This document shows, one piece after another, positions 1-9,012 of a DNA stretch of 64,000 nucleotides. The number at the start of each line of letters is the position of its first letter. Position 1 is the stretch's first letter. The position numbers and the translations under genes are program-made. The notes beneath the pieces are model-generated. The model ran no database searches. It had not been told where the DNA came from and worked only from the letters and a program-made list of their open reading frames with translations. Source of the stretch: Streptomyces sp. NBC_01408 (GTDB lineage Bacteria; Actinomycetota; Actinomycetes; Streptomycetales; Streptomycetaceae); the NCBI RefSeq assembly GCF_026340255.1, contig NZ_JAPEPJ010000001.1:2225001-2289000 (forward strand), in the 5' to 3' direction.

Positions 1-54
1 CACACCGGCCCAATTGGCCGATCCCCCCGGCCGCGCCCCTCTACGGTGTGAGGT

Positions 55-1089
55 GTGAGCAGCAGCGGCCTCATCTACGCAGTCATTGTCGGGGCCTGGG
101 CCGCCTACTTGGTGCCCATGTGGCTCCGGAGGCAGGACGAGCTGAACGAGGCTCGTCCGACGGAACGCTTCTCCACTGCCATTCGGCTGCTTTCCGGCCG
201 GGCGGGAATGGAGCGCCGTTACGCCAAGGGGCTGCGTGAGCGCGGTGCCGAGGAAGCGGATCCCCAGCCCCACGCGGACCCGGACGCGGTCACGGAAACG
301 GTTGATTCCGTGGACGCCGACGCCCGGGCCTTTGTCGTGCCCCCGACCCGGACGGAGCAGCCGAGACCGGCCGCCCAGGGCCGGGAGCAGCGGGCCGAGC
401 GGGCCCGGCGCGAGCAGCGCCTCCAGGTCCTCGCCCGCCGCCGGCGCACCACCGCGCTCCTCTTCCTGGTCTTCACCCTCGGCGCGGTCGTCGCGGCCGT
501 CGGCGGACTCGGCTACCTGTGGGCCCCGGCCGTACCGGCCCTACTGCTGAGCAGCTACATCGTGCACCTGCGGGTCCAGGAGCGACGGCGCTACGAGTTC
601 ACCATGGACCGGCGCCGCGCCGAGGCGGCCGCACGGCAGTTGCGCGAGAACCGCTCGCGCCGCCGCGAGCCCGAGGCCGCGGCGGGAAACGAACCGGACC
701 CGGCGCCACCGGTCTCCCCGCAGGAGGCCGGCCGCCGGGCGCTGGTCGAGCAGACGGACCACGCCGAGTGGGTGGACCAGCAGCGCGAGCGCGAACGCGG
801 CCCCGCCCGCGGTGACAGCTGGGAGCCGGTCCCGGTCCCGCTGCCGACGTACGTGACGGCCCCGGTGGCCCCCCGCGCCACCGGCCCCGCGGCCCCGGAC
901 GCCTGGAGCTCGACCCGCTCCAGCACCGCCGAGCCCACCGAACCCCGCCTGCGCGCCCAGCCGCACGTCCCCGCGCCGGAGGCGAAGCCCCAGCCGACGA
1001 CGCCGCGCCCCCGGGGCCGCGAGCGGGGCCGTACGCCACTGTTCGACCAGTACGAGAGCGACGACCGCCCGCGCGCCGCGAACGAATGA
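55..1089 (+). CDS. sepX: SepX-like divisome membrane protein (Glp receptor family)
   Basis: The 344-residue protein starts at GTG 55 with the N-terminal sequence MSSSGLIYAVIVGAWAAYLV, a first membrane segment. A basic linker follows, then a central pair of hydrophobic segments (about residues 138-175) and a long Arg/Pro-rich disordered tail. I recognise this layout and N-terminus as SepX, the actinobacterial membrane protein needed for stable division septa and sporulation in Streptomyces and related to the corynebacterial Glp receptor. It is normally encoded next to the gephyrin-like glp/moeA gene and immediately upstream of a tRNA-Ala, which is the case here on the downstream side. The upstream partner lies outside the window. 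The identification comes from remembered family sequence, not from a search. Confidence 0.75.
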   Translation: MSSSGLIYAVIVGAWAAYLVPMWLRRQDELNEARPTERFSTAIRLLSGRAGMERRYAKGLRERGAEEADPQPHADPDAVTETVDSVDADARAFVVPPTRTEQPRPAAQGREQRAERARREQRLQVLARRRRTTALLFLVFTLGAVVAAVGGLGYLWAPAVPALLLSSYIVHLRVQERRRYEFTMDRRRAEAAARQLRENRSRRREPEAAAGNEPDPAPPVSPQEAGRRALVEQTDHAEWVDQQRERERGPARGDSWEPVPVPLPTYVTAPVAPRATGPAAPDAWSSTRSSTAEPTEPRLRAQPHVPAPEAKPQPTTPRPRGRERGRTPLFDQYESDDRPRAANE

Positions 1090-1168
1090 TCGGGTGACCT
1101 GCGCGGACGCTCCCCGATATCGGTTTTGGAGCACCCGCGCGGGGATGCTAATGTTTCACACGTCGCAA

Positions 1169-1242
1169 GGGCCTGTGGCGCAGTCTGGTAGCGCACCTCG
1201 TTCGCATCGAGGGGGTCTGGGGTTCAAATCCCCACAGGTCCA
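1169..1242 (+). tRNA. tRNA-Ala (anticodon CGC)
   Basis: A full cloverleaf can be drawn. The acceptor stem is GGGCCTG/CAGGTCC, the D arm is GCGC...GCGC, and the anticodon stem CCTCG/CGAGG encloses the loop TTCGCAT with anticodon CGC. The T arm is TGGGG/CCCCA with TTCAAAT, and the discriminator base is A. CCA is not encoded. It sits directly downstream of sepX. Confidence 0.95.
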
Positions 1243-1341
1243 CAGACGACAGTTCACGGGTTGCTCCCGAGAACGTCACGAGATCCCGTCCGGTCGAACA
1301 GACCGGGCGGGATCTTGGCGTTTCCGGGGTGTGTTCGAGGT
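1230..1341 (+). repeat. Direct repeat copy 1 (tRNA 3' end plus flank)
   Basis: This 112-bp unit begins with the CCCCACAGG of the tRNA T-arm/acceptor end and runs through the downstream hairpin to GTTCGAGGT. A second copy lies at 1511-1614. It lacks 8 bp just after CCCCACAGG and otherwise differs at roughly six positions. The duplication looks like the footprint of a local duplication or a past integration at the tRNA end. Confidence 0.85.
1281..1315 (+). terminator. Hairpin terminator after tRNA-Ala
   Basis: AGATCCCGTCCGGTC (1281-1295) and GACCGGGCGGGATCT (1301-1315) form a 15-bp stem with one G-U pair and a GAACA loop. No strong U-tract follows, as is common in Streptomyces. It would end the tRNA transcript. 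Confidence 0.7.
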
Positions 1342-1510
1342 TCCCGCGAGCTCCGTGATCGCATCGACAGGATCCCCGTTGGCCGTGGTGACGGTGGTCT
1401 GGGAGGACGTGCCGGTCCTGACGGAACTTGTCGAGCTGCCGAGGTCACCGGGCCGGACCGTGATCGTCGGCTTCTGACGGAACCCAGCGGGTCAGGGGCA
1501 CTCGTGAACG

Positions 1511-1614
1511 CCCCACAGGCGACAGTTCACGGGTTGCTCCCGACAGCGTCACGAGATCCCGTCCGGTCGAACAGACCGGGCGGGATCTTGGCCTTGTCGG
1601 GGTCTGTTCGAGGT
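1511..1614 (+). repeat. Direct repeat copy 2 of the tRNA-flank unit
   Basis: This second copy of the unit at 1230-1341 is separated from it by about 170 bp. It keeps the CCCCACAGG start and the whole hairpin but no complete tRNA precedes it. Confidence 0.85.
1554..1588 (+). terminator. Second copy of the same hairpin
   Basis: The 15-bp stem and GAACA loop are identical in sequence to the copy at 1281-1315 and lie within the duplicated unit. It may insulate the downstream cluster from tRNA read-through. Confidence 0.55.
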
Positions 1615-2017
1615 GATGTCCGAACGCGGGCAGGGCCTCGGGTGGTTGTCCGATGGCCGACTCCGCCGCGGTGCAGGGCTGATGCACGTTCACCTCGGCA
1701 TGCGTCCCGCACCCGCGACAGCCACATCCTGATGCACCCGTCACGACGGCGTCGATGCCCCCCCGCTGCGCGAGAGCGTGAACGTATCGATGACCTCGTC
1801 CCGCAACCACGTGTTCCCGGCCGGCCGGGCGGTCCCGGGGCGCGCCCTCACGAGGGATATCCGTGCACCAGGCAGGCGACCTCCTGTTTTGGGTCGATAT
1901 CGCCGCGAGGTGGCCAGGTTGGAGCAAGTTGTCTATTTATCCTTTGATTTGCGGGTGGTGCGCATTGCGAAGGCGGCCAGGTTCGAAATGCGCCTCATGA
2001 AGCCCTCAGGAAATCTG

Positions 2018-2046
2018 TTGACCGAGCTGATCATCGCGACTATGCT
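2018..2046 (+). promoter_or_regulatory. Candidate housekeeping promoter for the RiPP cluster
   Basis: TTGACC (2018-2023) and TATGCT (2041-2046) are separated by exactly 17 bp and match the vegetative sigma consensus well. Transcription would start near 2053 and give a leader of about 325 nt before the precursor gene. No other gene between would use it apart from the doubtful short ORF at 2072. Confidence 0.5.
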
Positions 2047-2071
2047 CCAGATGATCTTCACGGGGGAGACG

Positions 2072-2197
2072 ATGCGGGCCAATGGGTTCCGCATTGGAAA
2101 TGGGGGAGTGGCGGAGTCCGCGGCTGAGGCAGTCGATGGACCGCATCTAGTTCTTTGGTCTGGCCGCATTCTTATGCGATCGCGTACCGCGCGATAA
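2072..2197 (+). CDS. Doubtful 41-residue leader ORF
   Basis: ATG 2072 follows GGGGGAG (2062-2067) and opens a 41-codon frame ending at TGA 2197. It lies inside the transcript predicted from the promoter at 2018. The product shows no motif that I recognise. It could be a leader peptide or chance. Confidence 0.2.
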   Translation: MRANGFRIGNGGVAESAAEAVDGPHLVLWSGRILMRSRTAR

Positions 2198-2377
2198 ATT
2201 TGGTGTGCCCGCCAGTCATTTCTCTTCTTCTCTTTCGCGTGTGGTCGCTGTATCCATCGAGCTTCGGGATCGTTCTGTGCGCTGACGCGTGCGGAATGTG
2301 ACCGATGGGAGTCCTGCACGTCGCAGGCTCCTTTGAGCGCCCAGTCGGGCGACTACGTGTACGGGGAGGTGAAGAAC

Positions 2378-2539
2378 ATGGAGAACCTTGACGTCATCGA
2401 GATCGAGGACGACATCGTCGAGTTCGAGTCCGCTGAGGACAATGCGGCGAACGTTGCCAACATCGGCAACATTGGCAACATCGGAAATATCGGCAACATC
2501 GGCAACATCGGAAATATCGGCAACATCGGCAACATCTGA
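2378..2539 (+). CDS. RiPP precursor peptide with (Asn-Ile-Gly)8 core
   Basis: This short gene has an excellent ribosome binding site (GGGGAGGTGA, 2363-2372) eight bases before ATG 2378. The 53-residue product has two halves. Residues 1-27 form an acidic leader (MENLDVIEIEDDIVEFESAE, then DNAANVA) with ten Asp/Glu and no basic residue. Residues 28-53 are eight Asn-Ile-Gly units plus a terminal Asn-Ile, after an Asn-Val-Ala pre-unit. Cys, Thr, Lys, Arg, His, Trp and Tyr are absent and the only Ser is in the leader. Its position directly before a gene with a PqqD-like recognition domain and a TldD/TldE pair supports a precursor role. The family is not one I know. Upstream in-frame extension to 2333 is possible but has no comparable ribosome binding site. 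Confidence 0.85.
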   Translation: MENLDVIEIEDDIVEFESAEDNAANVANIGNIGNIGNIGNIGNIGNIGNIGNI

Positions 2540-2550
2540 TGAAGCTCGCT

Positions 2551-2575
2551 GGCGGGGGCCTTTCCGGCCCCCGCC
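2551..2575 (+). terminator. Attenuator hairpin between precursor and enzymes
   Basis: GGCGGGGGCC (2551-2560) and GGCCCCCGCC (2566-2575) make a perfect 10-bp GC stem with a TTTCC loop, 12 bases after the precursor stop codon. Partial termination here would keep the precursor transcript in excess over the enzyme operon, a common arrangement in RiPP clusters. Confidence 0.75.
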
Positions 2576-2600
2576 ACATTACGGGGAGGGTCTGCCGGAC

Positions 2601-3710
2601 GTGGCGCGCTCGATCATAGAAGAAAAGATGGAAGCGGCGCGCAAGCTCGCCCGCGTGCTTTCCGATAGCAATGACGGGTCGATCGACTCGATATACATCG
2701 CCGGAAGTCTGACGGCTGGGCTCGGTAACCCCACCAGCGACGCCGATCTGTTTGTCCTCTACGCCAAAGAAGCGGCGATGGGCGATGATGTATCGCAGTA
2801 CAACGTTGACGGACACCGGGTCGACGTGGAGCGATACACCCTCGCGTTCGTCGAGGAGGCCGTCGGCGCGATCACGTCGTTCCGGCTTCAGCGGGACAAC
2901 CTGACGGACCTGCACAAACTCCCGTCCAAGCTGGATTTCGTCTGCCGTCTGTACACGTCGGAGACCTTGCTCTCGTCTCCCGCGCTCGAAGGCTTCAAGC
3001 AGCGCATCGTCGCGTGCATCGGCGACATTCGTCAGGTCGCGGTCAACTACTCGGCGATTGCCATCAACGGGCACCTTGAGGACTTCCTCGGCGCCTCCGT
3101 CGACGGTGACCTCGAAACGGCCGCGCTCGTCGGGCAGGATCTCACCGCTTACGCCGGCAAGGCCGTCGCGGCGGCCTCGGGCGACCTGTACTACAGCAAG
3201 AAGTGGGTCTACAAGCAGCTCGCGCGCAACCCCGTCGAGGGTTTCCCGACCGACACGTTCACGGATTTCCAGCGTGGCACCTGGACCGGTCGGGGCCCCG
3301 AGGCCGCCGAGGAGCTGATCTTCTTCGTCCAGACCTGCATAGCCGTGAGCCAGCTCCTCAGCCGCCAGGGCGTCCCGCTGGACGTCTGGCCGGCCTGGAC
3401 CGCGCCGTCAGTGCCCGCCGCCGACGGTCTGTGGCGCAACCCCTCGTACAACGTCCTCGGCCAGAGCGACGGCATCCTGCTCCACTGGGAGCTGCGCCGG
3501 CAGCTGATGCTGCGCGACCCCGCCGCGTTCGTGTGGGCCCTGTGCGACGGCCGTGGGACGCAGGCCGTGGTCGAGGCCGTGGCGCGACTCGCCGAGCACG
3601 TTCCCGCGCTGAAGACGATGACCGCCGAGCGTGTCGAGAAGCTGCTCCAGTCGCTGCGTGAGCGCGACTTGGTGCGGGCAGAACCGTTCTCCGCTCTCAG
3701 CGCGATCTGA
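2601..3710 (+). CDS. Nucleotidyltransferase fused to a PqqD-like RRE domain
   Basis: The 369-residue protein starts at GTG 2601, ten bases after GGGGAGGG. Its N-terminal third carries a polymerase-beta-type nucleotidyltransferase signature: Gly35-Ser36 and the acidic pair Asp47/Asp49 in GSLTAGLGNPTSDADL, with Asp75 in VDVERY as a likely third carboxylate. The middle is helical and unrecognised. The last 90 residues (YNVLGQSDGILLHW, then FVWALCDGRGTQAVVEAVA, and a helix ending in LLQSLRERDLV) match the winged-helix pattern of PqqD, the RiPP recognition element. Such domains bind leader peptides, so I infer that this enzyme docks the acidic leader and transfers a nucleotidyl or related group. 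The frame runs open far upstream through the precursor, but that extension is a shadow of the repeats. Confidence 0.8.
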   Translation: MARSIIEEKMEAARKLARVLSDSNDGSIDSIYIAGSLTAGLGNPTSDADLFVLYAKEAAMGDDVSQYNVDGHRVDVERYTLAFVEEAVGAITSFRLQRDNLTDLHKLPSKLDFVCRLYTSETLLSSPALEGFKQRIVACIGDIRQVAVNYSAIAINGHLEDFLGASVDGDLETAALVGQDLTAYAGKAVAAASGDLYYSKKWVYKQLARNPVEGFPTDTFTDFQRGTWTGRGPEAAEELIFFVQTCIAVSQLLSRQGVPLDVWPAWTAPSVPAADGLWRNPSYNVLGQSDGILLHWELRRQLMLRDPAAFVWALCDGRGTQAVVEAVARLAEHVPALKTMTAERVEKLLQSLRERDLVRAEPFSALSAI

Positions 3711-3734
3711 TCGGTCCGGGGGATGGGAAGCGTG

Positions 3735-5099
3735 ATGAGCGAGGGAACTGCGGACGGCGGCGGCGCCGAACGGCTCCTGGAGCTGGCGCAGTGGGCGGTG
3801 GAGTGTCTGCAGGGCTCGGCGGACTACGTACAGGTCTACGCCGAGAGCACTGTCGAGGTGCGCGTCGAGTGCCTGGACGGCGACGTGCTCGCCACCTGCG
3901 TCGAGCCCCGTGAGGGGCTCGGCTGCATGGTCCGCAAGGACGACCGCTGGCGTCACCGCGCCTTCTCCGTGACGGAACTCGGTTCGCTGCCCTCATGGTT
4001 GGGGACCGCGCCGCAGGACGGCCCCGACGGCATCGGCGTTCGGTGGCCGGAGCGCGAGGACGTGGACTTCACGCCCGTGGCGGCGCGGGACTGGCTCGTC
4101 CAGGACGCCCGGACACCCCACTCCCTGCGCACGACGGAGGACTTCACCGCGCGCACCGTCGCCGTGGCCGACACCGAGGGCGTGCGGGCGGCCTCCGTCT
4201 CCCGCCTGGTGCGCCGCCGCCTCGAAGCCACCGTCACGACCGACGGCGGACACTACCGGGGCCTCAACCGGTGGCTGGAACGCGGCCCGACGGCAGGCCG
4301 TGGTGCGGGCAGTGACGCGACGCTCCCCCGGGAGGTGGCGCGCGAGGCGCTGGGTCACGCACGCGACTCCGCGCTCGCCGCCCTGCGGGGGAACCGCCGC
4401 ACCCCCGTGGTCTTCGGTCCCACCGCAGCAGTCGGCTTCCTGCACGAGCTCGTCGGGCACGCTCTGGAGGGCGACAACTTCGCCATGCGCAGCGACTACA
4501 TCGCCGCACTGCGCAAGCCGGGCGCCGTCCCCGCCGTGCTCTCGCTGTACGACGACGCGACCCTCGCCGACGGCTACGGCTCGTACGCCATCGACGACGA
4601 GGGCAACACCGGCCGCACCACCGTCCTGGTGGCCAACGGGGAGATCGGCTCGCCGCTCACCTCCGTACGTGCCGCACAGCGCCACGGCTACACGCCCACC
4701 GCGAACGGCCGCCGCCGGGACTACCGCGAGCTGCCGCTGCCCCGGGCCAGCAACACCGTGGTCCGGCCCGGGTCCGAGGACCCGGCCGCTCTGCTCGAAG
4801 CCGGATCCGAGGGCGTGCTCCACGTCGGCTGCCTGGGCGCCGGAATGATCAACCTCGCGACCGGCGAGTTCTCGTTCGCGGCTCTCAACTGCAGCTACAT
4901 CACACCCGACGGCCACCGCGTCCCCGTCCGTGACGTCAGCATCTTCGGCGACGCTCTGGACGTCCTGGGCCGCATCGAAGCCATCGGTTCGGACTTCGGC
5001 GGCGACAGCATCACGTGTGGAAAGCAGGGCCAGATGATCGGGATCGGTCTCTTCTCGCCTTCGATGCGCTACTCCGCACTGGATTGGAGTGCCGCATGA
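3735..5099 (+). CDS. tldD: TldD-like metalloprotease subunit
   Basis: The 454-residue protein carries the TldD zinc motif HELVGHALEGD at about residues 237-247 and the distal Cys ligand in CGKQGQ (Cys428), so it looks catalytically intact. TldD with TldE forms a heterodimeric protease that threads unfolded peptides. It matures microcin B17 and is used for leader removal in several RiPP pathways. ATG 3735 is chosen because GGGAAG lies just before it; ATG 3723 has no usable spacing. The stop overlaps the tldE start by four bases (ATGA). I infer that it trims the acidic leader from the modified NIG peptide. Confidence 0.9.
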   Translation: MSEGTADGGGAERLLELAQWAVECLQGSADYVQVYAESTVEVRVECLDGDVLATCVEPREGLGCMVRKDDRWRHRAFSVTELGSLPSWLGTAPQDGPDGIGVRWPEREDVDFTPVAARDWLVQDARTPHSLRTTEDFTARTVAVADTEGVRAASVSRLVRRRLEATVTTDGGHYRGLNRWLERGPTAGRGAGSDATLPREVAREALGHARDSALAALRGNRRTPVVFGPTAAVGFLHELVGHALEGDNFAMRSDYIAALRKPGAVPAVLSLYDDATLADGYGSYAIDDEGNTGRTTVLVANGEIGSPLTSVRAAQRHGYTPTANGRRRDYRELPLPRASNTVVRPGSEDPAALLEAGSEGVLHVGCLGAGMINLATGEFSFAALNCSYITPDGHRVPVRDVSIFGDALDVLGRIEAIGSDFGGDSITCGKQGQMIGIGLFSPSMRYSALDWSAA

Positions 5100-6444
5100 G
5101 GGTGCTGGAGAACAAAACCGCTCAGGGTCTGGCCACGGCGGCCGCCGTCGAGGACGCCCTGCACGCGGGCGAGCACGCGGCCACCCACCTCGAACGGACC
5201 GCCCGGCGCCGGCTCACGGCGGACCAGGACGGCCGCAAGCGGCTCTTCGTCGACGAAGGGGAGTTCGGCGGCTTCGTACGCCTCGGCCGGGACGGCCGGG
5301 AGCTGTACCTCAATGCCAAGGAGCTGAACGCGCAAGGCGCGGCCGGACTCCTCGGGAGCGGCCGCCGGTTCTTCCATCTCGGCAGCGCCGCCCCCGCGGC
5401 AGCACACGGCGTGGCCCACCACCGCGAACGATCCGCCGACGGCGGCTGGGAGACCACTGCCGAGCGCCTCGACATGGGCGCCGCGGCCGCCGGCGCGGCC
5501 GCGCTGTCCGACGCCCTCGCCGCCCGGCTGCACGGCGGGCAGGGCGTCGGCAGCCTGCAGATCTCCGACGTGCTGCGCGAGTCGGTGTTCGCGGACAGGT
5601 CGGGGACCCGGCTCTGGGACCGCTGCTACGGGGTCGAGCTCACTGCCGTCGCCACGAGTGCCGACGGCACCCGAGCCGTCTCCGCCTCCCGGTACGCCAC
5701 CGGGCTCGACGGGATCGACCCGGCGTGCCTGGGCCGCGAACTGAGCCTGATGGAAGCCGGCATGGCCCCCGGGGAGCAGCGCTTCGAGGGCTCCCGCGTC
5801 GTCTTCGCCCCCAGCGCGGCCGCCCAGCTGCTGCGGGCCCTGACGCAGACGGTCCTGTTCAACCCGATCACGAGCCCCGTCGCACTGGCCGCCGCGCTCG
5901 TGGACGAGGGGCCCCGTCCGGACGCGTACGGCGCCCGCTCCTTCGACTGCGAGGGTTCACCGACCGGCCGTACGGAGCTCATCGGGGTCGACGGCGTGCA
6001 GCGCGCCGTCGCCACCCGCAAGGCGCACGTCGGCGGTGCGCCGGACGAGGCCGGCGGGAGCGGGCGGCTGACCGGGCACGCTTGGTGGAACCCGCTGAAG
6101 AACTTCCCGCAGCCGACGGCGAGCAACATCCGGCTGACCCCGACCGGCGCCGGGTCCGACCTCCTGGCCGGCGAGCGCTGCGTGGTCGTGGACGCCCGGA
6201 CCCTGGGCGTCGAGGAGTTCCGTTCCGGTGGCCAACTGGCCTTCCGGTTGCTGGCCGCCCGTGCGGTGGACGGCGTCCCCCAGGGTTCCCTCCGTCCCAT
6301 GTCCGTCGAGGGCGGGGCCATCGACTTCCTCGCCTCCGTCACGGCCGTCGGCGACCACGTCTCGTACTTCCCCGGCCCGATCCCGGCCGGAGGCGGCTAC
6401 ATGGAGATGGACCTCACACGGGTCACCTCGAAAGAGAGAGAGCG

Positions 6445-6448
<4 letters not shown>
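5096..6448 (+). CDS. tldE: TldE/PmbA-like protease partner
   Basis: This 450-residue protein is encoded with an ATGA overlap after tldD. It has the general U62/PmbA fold pattern, including the C-terminal stretch with NIRLTPT and a terminal glycine-rich segment, but lacks the HExxxH zinc motif, as TldE subunits do. It should form the non-catalytic half of the TldD/TldE protease. A four-base overlap also links it to the ABC transporter gene, so protease and exporter are produced together. Confidence 0.88.
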
Positions 6449-7388
<940 letters not shown>

Positions 7389-7392
<4 letters not shown>

Positions 7393-8192
7393 CTGCCGTG
7401 ACAACGAAGCCCGCACGCTACGACGCCGGCCGGACGGGCTGGTTCCTGCCCACCTTCGTACGGGCCCTGACCGATCAGCTGCGCATGCACGCCTCCAGCC
7501 CCATGGCCGTCTTCTCCACCCTGGCGATGCCGTGCGTGTTCGCGTTCGTCGTGCACGCCAACGCCAGCGGCGGCGGCGCCGCGCGCGAGACCACCGGTGA
7601 CATGGCCGTCGGCTCCGCGGGAATCGGCATGCTCGACTCGATCATCGTGCTCGTCGTCGTCAGCCTGATGGGCGAGAAGCAGTGGAAGACGCTGTACGCG
7701 GCGCTGGGCAGCCCCGGCGGACTCGTCCCGGTGGTGCTCGGCCGACTGACCGGCACCGCCGTGCAGTCGCTGACCGCCCTGCCCGGCACGCTGGTCATCC
7801 TGGTCCTGCTGTTCGGCCTCGGCGACGGCTTCGACTGGACACGCTGGCTGATCGGCGGCGTGTTGCTCGCCTTCTCGACCGCGTCCGTGGTGGGTCTGCT
7901 CGGCTTCGCCGTGCTCCGCTATCCGTACTCGGCTGGCATGACCAACGGCCTGACGGGCCTGGTCATGGCCCTCAGCGCGCTCATCGTTCCGCAGTCCGCC
8001 CTGCCGGGCCCGGTCCAGAAGCTCGCGTTCGTCATCCCGCAGTCCCACGTCATGGCATGGGTGCGCGGCGGCGGTACTGGTGAGCTGCTCGCGGCGCTCG
8101 CGCTGACCGGCGTCTTCTGCGGGCTCGTCGTCCTCGCTGTCCGGCGGCTGGAGCTCATCGCCCGCCGGCAGGCCCTGCCCCTGGAGGCCTGA
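7389..8192 (+). CDS. ABC-2 type permease (exporter subunit 1)
   Basis: The 267-residue membrane protein has about six hydrophobic segments, the ABC-2 permease pattern, and a long extracytoplasmic loop after the first segment. It starts within the ATPase stop (ATGA) and is followed after five bases by a second permease. The pair probably forms a heterodimeric channel for the RiPP product. Confidence 0.88.
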
Positions 8193-8197
8193 CCCTC

Positions 8198-8992
8198 ATG
8201 GAAACCCGCATCGAGGAACGCCCGGGCAGCGCGGCGAGTGCCGCCCTGCGCGGGGCGGCGCTCTCGTACCGAGCCCTGTTCACCTGGCTGAACCCGCTCG
8301 GCTACCTGAGCTCCCGCATCGTCCGGCCGATCGGCATGGCCATCGCCTTCATCTCCCTGTCCACGTACTACGGGGCCAACGCCGGGCGCATGCTCGTGGC
8401 CTCCAGCCTGCTGGCCGGCGCCGGCGCCGTCGTCTACGGCATGGCGCTGTCGATCGGCAACGAGCGCTCGTTCGGCACCCTGGGGATCTGGCTCGCCGCA
8501 CCCCAGAACAAGCTGGCCTCGGTCTGCCAGCGGGCCCTGCCGCACATCGTGGACGGGTTCGTCGGCGGTCTGTGCACCTACCTGGTGTGCTGCCTGCTCT
8601 ACACCACGCTGCCGATGGGGTTGCCGGAGTTCGCCGGCCTGCTGGCCGTCGGCGTGCTGACCACCGCCGGGTTCGGCCTGTCGCTGTCGGCTCTCGCGCT
8701 GGTCGTCGAGGACCTGTTCGTCGGGCCGAACATGGCGGAACTGGTCCTCATGGTCCTGTCGGGAACCCTCGTTCCACAGGACCGGCTGCCGGGATTCCTG
8801 GTGCCGGTGAGTGAGGCCATGCCGCTCACCCACGTGATGGACGCGGTCGAGCGGAGTCTCGCCGGGCGTCCGCACGGGTCGGCCCTCCTGGTCGAACTCC
8901 TGGTCGGCGCCGCCTGGTTCGTGGTCAGCGTGCTCTTCCTGCACCTGGCGGTCCGCCGCGCGTCAGCCCGCGCCGAGCTCGGCCACGCTTAG
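8198..8992 (+). CDS. ABC-2 type permease (exporter subunit 2)
   Basis: The 264-residue permease has about six predicted membrane segments, from the IVRPIGMAIAFISL segment to the C-terminal FVVSVLFLHLAV segment. It is similar in size and layout to the gene before it but distinct in sequence, which suggests a heteromeric transporter. The 20-base gap before the next gene contains its AAGAGAG ribosome binding site. Confidence 0.87.
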   Translation: METRIEERPGSAASAALRGAALSYRALFTWLNPLGYLSSRIVRPIGMAIAFISLSTYYGANAGRMLVASSLLAGAGAVVYGMALSIGNERSFGTLGIWLAAPQNKLASVCQRALPHIVDGFVGGLCTYLVCCLLYTTLPMGLPEFAGLLAVGVLTTAGFGLSLSALALVVEDLFVGPNMAELVLMVLSGTLVPQDRLPGFLVPVSEAMPLTHVMDAVERSLAGRPHGSALLVELLVGAAWFVVSVLFLHLAVRRASARAELGHA

Positions 8993-9012
8993 AACACCCA
9001 AGAAAGAGAGAA

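Larger units (their letters stand above)
1615..2377. other. Gene-poor region upstream of the RiPP cluster
   Basis: I see no convincing gene in these 760 bases, apart from the weak short ORF at 2072. GC content falls noticeably between about 1920 and 2330. On the minus strand around 1690-1780 a frame reads GASGCGCRGCGTHAEVNVH, which faintly resembles the zinc-binding N-terminus of ISL3-type transposases and could be a decayed fragment. A small GCGCCC/GGGCG hairpin at about 2338-2350 sits just before the precursor's ribosome binding site. Confidence 0.5.

Noticed and set aside
1261..1947. A coding frame across the tRNA-flank repeats
   Set aside because: It runs through two terminator hairpins and a direct repeat, without a ribosome binding site or protein motifs.
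2440..2536. Short tandem DNA repeats resembling a CRISPR or microsatellite array
   Set aside because: The 9-bp period keeps the reading frame, codons vary synonymously (ATC/ATT/ATA-type and GGC/GGA changes), and the repeat ends exactly at a stop codon, so it is selected at protein level.
2388..2600. Upstream extension of the nucleotidyltransferase-RRE frame through the precursor
   Set aside because: The frame is open only because it reads the repeats in a shifted frame; a good ribosome binding site lies just before GTG 2601.
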